Source: Clostridia bacterium
GTDB taxonomy: Bacteria > Bacillota > DULZ01
Assembly (NCBI GenBank): GCA_012840125.1
Contig: DULZ01000080.1
Location: 1-47,724, forward strand
Direction of reading: 5' to 3'
Length of the DNA stretch: 47,724 bases
Positions 25,587 to 33,000 of this stretch are shown here, one piece after another. The notes under the pieces were generated by a model that saw nothing but the letters and a program-made list of their open reading frames with translations, made no database searches and was not told where the DNA came from. The position numbers were made by a program, and so were the translations under genes. How positions within the stretch are numbered: position 1 is the first letter of the stretch; each line of letters opens with the position of its first letter.

Positions 25587-26279
25587 TTACAGGATCTCCA
25601 GGGGTGTGACCAGGCGCTGCCCCTTCAGGGCAAACAGCCCCTGGCGGTGAATCTTCACGGCTCCGGTAACAGGTACTCCTTCCAGTTCCCGTAAAGCCTG
25701 GACTACTTCCTCCGGGCGGACGGCCCCCCGGCTGCCGATTTGCAAATCCATGGTGAAGACTACCGCCCCTTCTCCCGGCGCGGCGGCCAGGCTGAAAATG
25801 CCCGGGCGGATTTCTTGCGGCCGTTCTCCTGCTTTGGTCCGGCGGGAGATGACGATACTGGGACGCGCCAGTAACCGGGCCACCGTCTCGGGCCAGGGCA
25901 GGTCCGGCCCCATCTCCGGCAAAGGCACCGTGACCCGGTACCTGGCGCGTTCGATCACCGCCATCAGAGCCGGGACCTTGCCTTTTATTTCCCTGGCCTC
26001 TTTTACCCGGATGCCCTCAGGTAACGCTTGTCCCAGCTGCATCATTAATCCGGGCAGGGGAACGGGCTCCGCCAGTTCCAAGTCCAAATATTCGGCACTG
26101 CTGGTCACACCCACCGGCAGGGGCGGGCCAAAGGCCAGCTTGGGATGGGGGTTGAATCCCTGGGAATAGGCTACCGGCAGCCCGGCCCGGCGCAGGGCCC
26201 GGGCAAACAGGCGCAAGTAATCCAGGTGGGAAAGGAACCGCACCTGGCTGCCGACACTATACTCCAGCCGGACCAGCAT
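25587..26279 (-). CDS. TIGR03936-family radical SAM-associated protein (DUF2344)
   Basis: The 230-residue protein begins MLVRLEYSVGSQVRFLSHLDYLRLFARALRRAGLPVAYSQGFNPHPKLAFGPPLPVGV, the hallmark of DUF2344. It carries no radical SAM motif itself but nearly always lies next to the TIGR03960 radical SAM gene, here with a 23-bp overlap. In some genomes the two are fused. The biochemical role is unknown. GGGAGGGAAGG lies upstream of the ATG. Confidence 0.88.
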   Translation of the reverse strand: MLVRLEYSVGSQVRFLSHLDYLRLFARALRRAGLPVAYSQGFNPHPKLAFGPPLPVGVTSSAEYLDLELAEPVPLPGLMMQLGQALPEGIRVKEAREIKGKVPALMAVIERARYRVTVPLPEMGPDLPWPETVARLLARPSIVISRRTKAGERPQEIRPGIFSLAAAPGEGAVVFTMDLQIGSRGAVRPEEVVQALRELEGVPVTGAVKIHRQGLFALKGQRLVTPLEIL

Positions 26280-28146
26280 GGCCCTTCCCTCCCTTCAGCA
26301 CCAGATCCACCCCGAAGCCGCCGCATACCTCGCAACCGGTACAGCGGCCTTCCCGGCAGTCCCGGGTCAAAACTCCTTGAAAGGCTTTTTCCCGCTCCCG
26401 CAGCAGGAACCGCTTGCTGACGCCCATATCCAGGTGTTCCCAGGGCAGCACCGCCTCCAAGGGAATGGGCCGGTTGGCATAAAAAGCAGGATCAATGCCG
26501 GTCTCCCGGAAAGCTTGCATCCACCTGGCAAAGGAAAAATGCTCCCGCCAGCTGTCAAATTTACAGCCCAATTCCCAAGCCCGCTCCAAAGCCTCTCCTA
26601 AACGCCGGTCGCCTTTGGCGAAGACGGCCTCCAGGAAGCTTAATTCCGCGTCATGATAATTATAGGTAATGCCTTTCTTCAAGATGGATTTTAAGTAATG
26701 CTGCCTGGCCTTGACTTCTGCCAAGGGTATTTGGGCTTCCCACTGGAAGGGGGTGTGTGCCTTGGGCACATAGGTAGAAACACTGACCGTGACCCGGACT
26801 TTTTTCGTCCTGCCCTGCTCCTTGCTGATCCGCCGTCCCGCCTCCATCACTTTCTCCGCCAGGTCCCGAATGCCGTCCAGGTCTTCCCTGGTCTCGGTGG
26901 GCAGCCCCAGCATAAAGTAGAGCTTAATCCCGGTCCACCCCGCTTCAAAAGCGGCGGTCACCGCCTCCATCAAGTCCCTTTCCCTCACCCCTTTATTGAT
27001 CACATCCCTCAGCCGCTGGGTGCCTGCTTCCGGGGCAAAGGTAAGGCCTGACTTGCGGCCCCGCTGGAGCTCCTTGGCCAGGTGCACCGAAAAAGCATCC
27101 GCCCTGAGGGACGGCAGCGAAACGCTGGTGCCTGTTCCCTGGTACTTGTCCATCAACAGCTTGATTAACGGTTCCAGGCAGGTATAATCCGCCGTGCTGA
27201 GGGAAGTCAGGGAAATCTCCTCGTGGCCGGTGGCCTTAAGGAGCTCCTCCGCCTGCCGGGCCAAGAGTTCCGGATCCCGTTCCCGCACGGGGCGGTAAAG
27301 AATCCCTGCCTGGCAGAAACGGCATCCCCTGGTGCAGCCCCGCAGCACCTCCAACATGGCCCGGTCATGCACCGTCTCCAGGTAAGGAACGATGGGATGG
27401 GTGGGAAAATAAGCCCGGTCCAGGTCCGACACCACCTGCCGGGCCACGCGCGGGGGCACACCCGCCCGGTTGCGGCGGATTTCCACGATAGACCCGTCCT
27501 CCCCGTACCGGATATCATAAAAGCGCGGCACATAGACGCCGGGGAGGCGGGCCGCTTCCAGCAGGAACTGCTCCTTGTCCGGGATGCCGCCGTGCTTGTC
27601 CTTCCAACTCTTCAGCAAATCCAGGAACTGCGGCAAAAGTATTTCCCCGTCCCCTAAAAGAAAGGCATCAAAAAAAGGAACCAAGGGTTCTGGATTGGAG
27701 GCGCAAGGCCCCCCGCCGATCACCAGGGGATACTGCTCGCCCCTGTATTCCGCTCGCACAGGTATCCCGGCTAGGTCCAACATGTTGAGGATATTGGTGA
27801 AACTCATTTCATATTGTAAAGTAAAGCCGATGACGTCAAATTCCTTAAGGGGTCGATAGGATTCCAGGGAAAACAAGGGTACCCGGTGGGCCCGCATGAG
27901 CTCTTCCATATCCCGACCGGGGGCAAAAACCCGCTCCAAGAGGAAATCGTCCCCCCCGTTGACCAAACCGTAGATGATCTGCAGCCCTAAATGGGACATC
28001 CCTATTTCATACACATCAGGGAAGGCAAAAGCCATTTTCACCGGCACCCTGTCCCAGTCTTTATGTACCGCATTCCATTCCGTTCCCAAGTACCGGGCCG
28101 GTTTGAGTACCTGGGGAAGCAACCGGTCTTCTATCAATTGCCGCAT
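26257..28146 (-). CDS. TIGR03960-family B12-binding-type radical SAM protein
   Basis: The 629-residue protein has an N-terminal B12-binding-like Rossmann region (VKMAFAFPDVYEIGMSHLGLQIIYGLVN), then a radical SAM domain with LRGCTRGCRFCQAG (Cys271, Cys275, Cys278). Near the C terminus is a second Cys set at residues 597, 602, 605 and 608 (C-x4-C-x2-C-x2-C), which could hold another Fe-S cluster or zinc. Its reaction is not known; the constant neighbourhood with RNase G and ribosomal protein genes hints at RNA or ribosome modification. AGGAGGAG precedes the ATG. Confidence 0.9.
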   Translation of the reverse strand: MRQLIEDRLLPQVLKPARYLGTEWNAVHKDWDRVPVKMAFAFPDVYEIGMSHLGLQIIYGLVNGGDDFLLERVFAPGRDMEELMRAHRVPLFSLESYRPLKEFDVIGFTLQYEMSFTNILNMLDLAGIPVRAEYRGEQYPLVIGGGPCASNPEPLVPFFDAFLLGDGEILLPQFLDLLKSWKDKHGGIPDKEQFLLEAARLPGVYVPRFYDIRYGEDGSIVEIRRNRAGVPPRVARQVVSDLDRAYFPTHPIVPYLETVHDRAMLEVLRGCTRGCRFCQAGILYRPVRERDPELLARQAEELLKATGHEEISLTSLSTADYTCLEPLIKLLMDKYQGTGTSVSLPSLRADAFSVHLAKELQRGRKSGLTFAPEAGTQRLRDVINKGVRERDLMEAVTAAFEAGWTGIKLYFMLGLPTETREDLDGIRDLAEKVMEAGRRISKEQGRTKKVRVTVSVSTYVPKAHTPFQWEAQIPLAEVKARQHYLKSILKKGITYNYHDAELSFLEAVFAKGDRRLGEALERAWELGCKFDSWREHFSFARWMQAFRETGIDPAFYANRPIPLEAVLPWEHLDMGVSKRFLLREREKAFQGVLTRDCREGRCTGCEVCGGFGVDLVLKGGKGHAGPAGV

Positions 28147-28192
28147 ATAACTCCTCCTGCCGCTTGATCCTCACTCAAATCTAGTCTATCCA

Positions 28193-28201
28193 ATTTTAGC
28201 A
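28193..28201 (-). promoter_or_regulatory. possible extended -10 promoter
   Basis: TGCTAAAAT on the minus strand fits an extended -10 element, 46 bases before the TIGR03960 gene. There is no clear -35 hexamer. It would start the radical SAM-DUF2344-rng-M20 unit. Confidence 0.4.
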
Positions 28202-28244
28202 CAAACTTCTACATGGGATACCCCAAATCCTTTGCCGGGCAGTT

Positions 28245-29114
28245 TTAGGAGACCAGCTTGCCAAGGGGAAGGTACTTGCCATGCTCCAATAAGGCCTGTA
28301 CGATTTGATGCTCCGACAGGGTATGCCATTCCCGGCCGCCTTTTCCCATTACCAAGACCAGGTGATAATAGCCGGGGGTCAGCTTTTCCGCCACCTCCCC
28401 CAGAGTGATCCCTTCAGTGGTCACATACTGCTTGACGGGCAGGACCCCCTGCCTTTTTAACTCCTCCCCTTTGTGGATGAGATACCGGATGAAGATATAA
28501 ATGAAACGGCTCTCTTCCTTCAAGACGGCACCGTACAGGAACGCCGCCATAAAAAGGGTATGGAGGTTACTGGTCCCTAAGAAAATTCCTAGTAACCCCC
28601 ATATGCCGACGGCCGCCGACAGCCCCTTGCTCAGCTTCAGTACCCCGTCGGTGGCCCGGTAAAAGCCCATGGACTTGGCCAGCCAAGCCCGGCATGCCCG
28701 TCCCCCGTCCAGGGGCAGGGCGGGCAGGAGGTTAAAAACCCCCAGCATCAGGTTGGCTTGCAGGAACAGCTCCCCCAGGGGCCAGGCGGCCAGCCAGGGC
28801 CAAAAGAGCCTGCCCAGACCATAGAGCAGCAGATTGCAGGCAGGCCCGGCAAGGCTGACCAGGATTTCCGCCTTGGGGGAATGCTCCAGCATACCGTCGA
28901 TGCGGGCCACTCCCCCAAAAGGAAAAATCTCCACCTCCCCGGGTTTGAGACCGAAACGCCGGGCCGCCAGCAAATGCACCAGTTCATGGATGGTCACCAG
29001 GGCAAAAAGAAGCAGGGTCTCCTTTAAGACCCCTAACAAAGCATAACCCAGCATGAGGAGAATAAAAAAGTCATTAATGATGAACTTGATGCCGAACAGC
29101 CTGCCGAACCGCAT
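28245..29114 (-). CDS. spoIVFB: SpoIVFB-type intramembrane metalloprotease
   Basis: This 289-residue M50 (site-2 protease) family protein has the zinc motif TIHELVHLLAARRFG (His43, Glu44, His47) and the distant ligand in NLLPALPLDGGRA (Asp136), plus about six membrane helices and a C-terminal soluble regulatory domain. In Bacillus SpoIVFB sits in the outer forespore membrane, cleaves pro-sigma-K and is held inactive by SpoIVFA and BofA. The gene lies 13 bases after spoIVFA, as expected. Whether sigma-K is its only substrate here cannot be told. Confidence 0.92.
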   Translation of the reverse strand: MRFGRLFGIKFIINDFFILLMLGYALLGVLKETLLLFALVTIHELVHLLAARRFGLKPGEVEIFPFGGVARIDGMLEHSPKAEILVSLAGPACNLLLYGLGRLFWPWLAAWPLGELFLQANLMLGVFNLLPALPLDGGRACRAWLAKSMGFYRATDGVLKLSKGLSAAVGIWGLLGIFLGTSNLHTLFMAAFLYGAVLKEESRFIYIFIRYLIHKGEELKRQGVLPVKQYVTTEGITLGEVAEKLTPGYYHLVLVMGKGGREWHTLSEHQIVQALLEHGKYLPLGKLVS

Positions 29115-29127
29115 CCAACACCTACTC

Positions 29128-29880
29128 CTAGATACTGGTCTTCACCGGAGCCATGCGCGACAATGGATCAACGGGTTCTCCTTTTTCCCGCACCTCAAAA
29201 TGAATTGTTTTCACATGGCTCGGGGCCCGGCCGCCGGCTTTGCCGATGATGGCCCCCTGCTCCACCACCTGGCCTTCGTCCACCAGCACTTCCCCCAGGT
29301 TCCCGTAGAGGCTGGTTAAACCTCGTCCATGGTCTAATTCCACCACGCGCCCCAGGTAAGGGTCCTGGTCCACCCGGACGACTACCCCGGATAACGTAGC
29401 CCGCACCGGCGCCCCCGGTTCCGCTAGAATGTCGATGCCGCTGTGAAACACCGGCGAATTATCAATGGGAGATCTTTGCCGGCCAAAACCCCTGGCCACT
29501 TTGCCCGACACGGGAATAGCCAGCAGTTCCTCGGTACCGGCTCCCACTTCCAGGTAGTTCTTGTACAGCACCTGATTGTCGAAGGGATCCAGCCACACAC
29601 CGTAACGGGCCATGGCTTCCAGTACCGGCGACATATCGCTCTCCCGCGCCGCCAGGACATAGCGAATATTCTCCTGCACGACCAGGGCTTGCGGGCTTTC
29701 CAGTTGAAAAATGAACAGCAAGCAGAAAAACAGCATGACCACGACGCCGCTTTGCCAAACCCATCGCTTGCTTAGGAAGCGGGGCAGCCGGTGACCCGTC
29801 TCGAAAAAGCTGTCAATACTGCGGTGGCGGTAATCCTCGGAATTCCAAATGTCTTCTAAATCCCGCCAGGTATCTTTCAC
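29128..29880 (-). CDS. spoIVFA: SpoIVFA-type M23-like regulator
   Basis: Read from GTG 29880 the protein has 250 residues: a soluble N-terminal part, one membrane helix (about 45-62), and a LytM/M23-like domain outside with HSGIDILAEPGAPV and IHFEVREKGEPVDP. The second motif has a single His instead of HxH, so it is probably not an active peptidase; SpoIVFA acts as an inhibitor scaffold of SpoIVFB. GGGGGG lies 6 bases upstream of that GTG. A TTG at 29946 also opens the frame but would overlap the likely promoter. Confidence 0.85.
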   Translation of the reverse strand: MKDTWRDLEDIWNSEDYRHRSIDSFFETGHRLPRFLSKRWVWQSGVVVMLFFCLLFIFQLESPQALVVQENIRYVLAARESDMSPVLEAMARYGVWLDPFDNQVLYKNYLEVGAGTEELLAIPVSGKVARGFGRQRSPIDNSPVFHSGIDILAEPGAPVRATLSGVVVRVDQDPYLGRVVELDHGRGLTSLYGNLGEVLVDEGQVVEQGAIIGKAGGRAPSHVKTIHFEVREKGEPVDPLSRMAPVKTSI

Positions 29881-29916
29881 CTTGGACCCCCCTAGGACAG
29901 GCAATTCTTCTACTGT

Positions 29917-29944
29917 AATATATTCGGTCCTTACCAAAATATGC
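29917..29944 (-). promoter_or_regulatory. sigma-E-like promoter before spoIVFA
   Basis: On the minus strand GCATATT (29938-29944), a 13-base spacer and AATATATT (29917-29924) resemble the mother-cell sigma-E consensus (-35 ATATT type, -10 CATA type). Sigma-E controls spoIVFA and spoIVFB in Bacillus. The -10 part is imperfect. Confidence 0.4.
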
Positions 29945-29978
29945 AAACATTCCTGTCCCGGCCGGGGTCAACCGGTGT

Positions 29979-31127
29979 TTAGAAGAGAATCTTTTGCCGC
30001 CGCATCCCCACGTTTAAGGCCAACCCCAGGGCGGTGAGATTGACCAGCATGCTGCTGCCCCCGTAACTGAAGAGAGGCAGGGGGATCCCGGTAATCGGCA
30101 TGATGCCGATGGTCATGCCGACGTTGATCAACAGGTGAAACAGGATCATGGAAACTACGCCGACGACGATCAAACAGCCGAACATATCCTTGGCATGAAA
30201 GGCAATCAGCAGTAAACGGTAAATGAGCAAGAGATAAAGGAGCAAGAAAAGGGCCGCCCCGACAAAACCGAATTCCTCACCGAGAACGGAAAAAATGAAA
30301 TCAGTGTGGTGCTCGGGCAAAAAGTTCCCCTGCACCTGGGACCCCTTACCCCAGCCTTTGCCCCACAGGCCCCCGGAGCCGACGGCCACGATGGATTGGA
30401 TGACATTGTACCCGAATCCCAATCCTCCTTTGCCGTCGTTGTACGGGTCAATGAAGGCCAGCAAGCGCTGGATTTGGTGGGTCTTAAGAGGCAGCCACTC
30501 GAAAACGTTCAGGTGAAACCATACTCCCACGATGACAAAAATTAAGCCGCCAAATCCCAGGGCCAGCAGGATCCGCAGGTTCGCCCCGGCCACAAACATC
30601 ATGCCGAAATAGATTCCGATAAACACCATCGCCGTACCCATATCCGGCTGCAGCATGATGAGGGCCATGGGGGCGGCCACATAAACAAAGGTAGGCAAAA
30701 AATCCCGGAAAGTTTTAAGCTCATTTTGCCGGTCCGCCAAGAACTGGGCAAAAGTCATGATAAACAAGAGTTTTGCCACTTCGGCCGGCTGCAGGTGCAT
30801 AAACCCCAGGTCAATCCAGCTCTGGGCTCCTTTGCTGGTATGGCCGATGCCCGGTACCAGCACGATGACCAGCAGAAACACCATGAGCCCATAGATCTGT
30901 TTTTGCCTCGGGGCGAACTGGACATAATTGACGCCCAGAATCGCAAACATGCCTACTAAGCCAAGGGCAATATTCATCAAATGCCGCTGGGCATAATAAT
31001 ACGGTTTCGACGGTATCACCGATTGGGAGGCACTGGATACCACTACGGCGCTGAAAGCCAAAATGGCCAGGATGACCGCAATCAGGAGGAAATCCAAGTT
31101 TTTCAGCAGTTTTTTTTCGATATACAC
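29979..31127 (-). CDS. rodA: RodA, SEDS peptidoglycan glycosyltransferase
   Basis: The 382-residue protein with about ten membrane helices polymerises glycan strands during cell elongation together with PBP2. SEDS signatures include WIDLGFMHLQPAEVAKLLFIM, the YNVIQSIVAVGSGGLWGKGWGKGSQVQGNFLPEHHTDFIFSVLGEEFG region and GIPLPLFSYGGSSML. The start is GTG 31127 with GGGGAGGTGA upstream. It shares the operon with mreBCD, mrdA and minCDE, though a terminator and promoter-like site lie just in front. Confidence 0.93.
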   Translation of the reverse strand: MYIEKKLLKNLDFLLIAVILAILAFSAVVVSSASQSVIPSKPYYYAQRHLMNIALGLVGMFAILGVNYVQFAPRQKQIYGLMVFLLVIVLVPGIGHTSKGAQSWIDLGFMHLQPAEVAKLLFIMTFAQFLADRQNELKTFRDFLPTFVYVAAPMALIMLQPDMGTAMVFIGIYFGMMFVAGANLRILLALGFGGLIFVIVGVWFHLNVFEWLPLKTHQIQRLLAFIDPYNDGKGGLGFGYNVIQSIVAVGSGGLWGKGWGKGSQVQGNFLPEHHTDFIFSVLGEEFGFVGAALFLLLYLLLIYRLLLIAFHAKDMFGCLIVVGVVSMILFHLLINVGMTIGIMPITGIPLPLFSYGGSSMLVNLTALGLALNVGMRRQKILF

Positions 31128-31148
31128 GGTTTCACCTCCCCAGTGACC

Positions 31149-31175
31149 ATTATAAAGAAAAAAACCCCTTATCAA
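31149..31175 (-). promoter_or_regulatory. possible internal promoter of rodA
   Basis: TTGATA (31170-31175) and TATAAT (31149-31154) lie on the minus strand with a 15-base spacer, shorter than ideal. The -35 overlaps the loop of the preceding terminator. It could restart transcription for rodA-spoIVFA-spoIVFB. Confidence 0.45.
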
Positions 31176-31181
31176 AAGGGG
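31157..31181 (-). terminator. terminator between minE and rodA
   Basis: CCCCTT-5-AAGGGG (31165-31181) is followed by TTTTTTT on the minus strand, beginning 7 bases after the minE stop. The stem is only 6 bp, so it may attenuate rather than stop transcription. Confidence 0.75.
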
Positions 31182-31187
31182 CAAAAA

Positions 31188-31481
31188 TTATACCGTCTCT
31201 TGCTCCTTGACATTTCTTTTCAGCCTCAAAATAGGGATATTGCACACAAGTGCCACTGCATTGTCATCGCTATTAAAACTCACTTCCAAACCGGTTTGAT
31301 CGATTTCCATATACTCGGAAATGACCCGGATCAAATCCTCTTTCAGGGCTTGCAAAGTAGCCGGTGACATGCTCGCCCGGTCCTGTACCAAAACCAGCCG
31401 CAGCCGTTCTTTGGCGGTATTCTTGCTGGCTGTGGACTGATCTCTTTTCAGACCCAAAGCTCGCAGGATGAATTCTAACAC
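31188..31481 (-). CDS. minE: cell division topological specificity factor MinE
   Basis: The 97-residue protein is MinE, which stimulates the MinD ATPase and drives pole-to-pole oscillation. It has the N-terminal membrane-targeting helix (MLEFILRALG), the anti-MinCD stretch AKERLRLVLVQDRA and the C-terminal dimer domain with VISEYMEIDQTGLEVSF. The start is GTG with AAGGGGGAG upstream. Presence of MinE, rather than DivIVA/MinJ alone, is a feature of many clostridia. Confidence 0.95.
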   Translation of the reverse strand: MLEFILRALGLKRDQSTASKNTAKERLRLVLVQDRASMSPATLQALKEDLIRVISEYMEIDQTGLEVSFNSDDNAVALVCNIPILRLKRNVKEQETV

Positions 31482-31505
31482 GTCCGCTCCCCCTTCGTGT
31501 TGACT

Positions 31506-32297
31506 TTAGCCCGCACCAAACAACCGGCGCAGCCGCTTGAAAAATCCTTCCGCTTCCAGATTCATCAGGGGGACATGCTCACCGGTAATACGCCTGGCAA
31601 TATTACGATAAGCTTCCCCGGCCTTTGACCTTTGGTCCAGCACCGCTGGTTCTCCCTTGTTGGTGGAAATGACAATGGTTTCATCCTCGGGTACTACGCC
31701 GATGAGGTCTATGGCTAGAATTTCAATCATATCATCGATGTCCATCATGTCGCCCTTCTTCACCATGTTGGGGCGAATCCGGTTGATAATCAGCTTCGGA
31801 TCGTTCAATCCGGCCGCCTCCAACAAACCAACAATCCGGTCCGCATCCCGCACGGCCGCCACTTCCGGCGTAGTCACCACCAAAGCTTTTTCGGCACCGG
31901 CGATGGCATTCTTAAAACCCTGCTCAATCCCGGCGGGACAGTCAACAATGACATAATCGAACTCTTCTTTCAACTGGCCCGTTAACTCCTGCATTTGCTG
32001 CTCCGATACCGCCGTCTTGTCCTTCGTCTGGGCCGCCGGGAGAAGAAAAAGATCCTCAAACCGCTTGTCCTTAATCAACGCCTGCTTGAGGCGGCAGTTG
32101 CCGGAAACCACATCCACGATATCGTAAACAATCCTGTTCTCCAACCCCATCACAACGTCCAGGTTGCGCAGGCCGATGTCCGTATCCACCAATACCACTC
32201 TCTTGCCCATAACCGCCAGCCCTGTTCCGATGTTGGCTGTGGTAGTAGTCTTACCAACTCCACCTTTACCAGAGGTGACTACAATTACTTCCCCCAT
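31506..32297 (-). CDS. minD: septum site-determining ATPase MinD
   Basis: This 263-residue ParA/MinD-type ATPase carries the deviant Walker A motif TSGKGGVGKTTTTANIG, a switch I/II with DTDIGLRNLDVVMG and YVIVDCPAGIEQG, and a C-terminal amphipathic membrane-targeting helix (GFFKRLRRLFG). It recruits MinC to the membrane. GAGGAGGAAAA precedes the ATG. Confidence 0.97.
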   Translation of the reverse strand: MGEVIVVTSGKGGVGKTTTTANIGTGLAVMGKRVVLVDTDIGLRNLDVVMGLENRIVYDIVDVVSGNCRLKQALIKDKRFEDLFLLPAAQTKDKTAVSEQQMQELTGQLKEEFDYVIVDCPAGIEQGFKNAIAGAEKALVVTTPEVAAVRDADRIVGLLEAAGLNDPKLIINRIRPNMVKKGDMMDIDDMIEILAIDLIGVVPEDETIVISTNKGEPAVLDQRSKAGEAYRNIARRITGEHVPLMNLEAEGFFKRLRRLFGAG

Positions 32298-32330
32298 GAC
32301 TTTTCCTCCTCTTCCTAAGTGAAAACTATC

Positions 32331-32789
32331 CTATTGGTTGAAGAATTTGTTACTACCGGGAGGGTAACTTTCGATCACTAAGGTGCCCCCCGCGATGCGG
32401 GCAATCTCAGGCTGTTGCGGTTCAGGGTATTTCCCATCAGGCGCCCGGGTAAAATGATTGGCAATCCTAAGTTGAGAAGGATTAAGCCGGAAAGCGGCAA
32501 CCATAGCCCGTTCATTTCCGGTGGCACCGGCATGCGCCACTCCTCTTAAGTTGCCCATTACAATAATATTGCCCCCAGCAATGACTTCGGCCCCAGGGTT
32601 CACATCTCCCATGATCACGACATTACCGGGATAGCGGATGCTCTGGCCGGACCGCAGGGTGCGCTGCAAAAGTATCGTATTCTCCGCGTCAATTTCCGGC
32701 CATTCTTGAGCTAACCCACTTTTATCCTCTCCTTGGGATGGAGTTGTTTCATGAGCTCGTCCTTCGCCTACCCTTGAGGTAAACTTCAT
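32331..32789 (-). CDS. minC: MinC lacking the N-terminal domain
   Basis: This 152-residue protein is shorter than usual MinC (about 210-230). Residues about 38-148 form the C-terminal beta-helix domain (TILLQRTLRSGQSIRYPGNVVIMGDVNPGAEVIAGGNIIVMGNLRGVAHAG) that dimerises and binds MinD. The first ~35 residues are polar and low in structure (GRAHETTPSQGEDKSG) and do not look like the N-terminal FtsZ-inhibiting domain. AGGAGGAGATGCT immediately before ATG 32789 fixes the start; the frame is open to 32864 but adds only Gly/Ser/Pro-rich sequence. The 212 bases up to mrdA cannot encode the missing domain. Confidence 0.88.
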   Translation of the reverse strand: MKFTSRVGEGRAHETTPSQGEDKSGLAQEWPEIDAENTILLQRTLRSGQSIRYPGNVVIMGDVNPGAEVIAGGNIIVMGNLRGVAHAGATGNERAMVAAFRLNPSQLRIANHFTRAPDGKYPEPQQPEIARIAGGTLVIESYPPGSNKFFNQ

Positions 32790-33000
32790 AGCATCTCCTC
32801 CTGAAAACCTTGAGAAACCATTGCCCGGATTAAACCCTGAAGGTCTTGGGAGCTTGTCCTCCATGCCACCGCAATTGCTAAAAATTAACTTCTACAGAAC
32901 ACTCCCAAATCCTTCCCCTTCTCCAAAAAAACGAGCCGGTTTTTTCCTTGTTTTTCCATCATTTTCAGACACCAGTTTCCCTTTTCCTCTGAGCCGCCGT

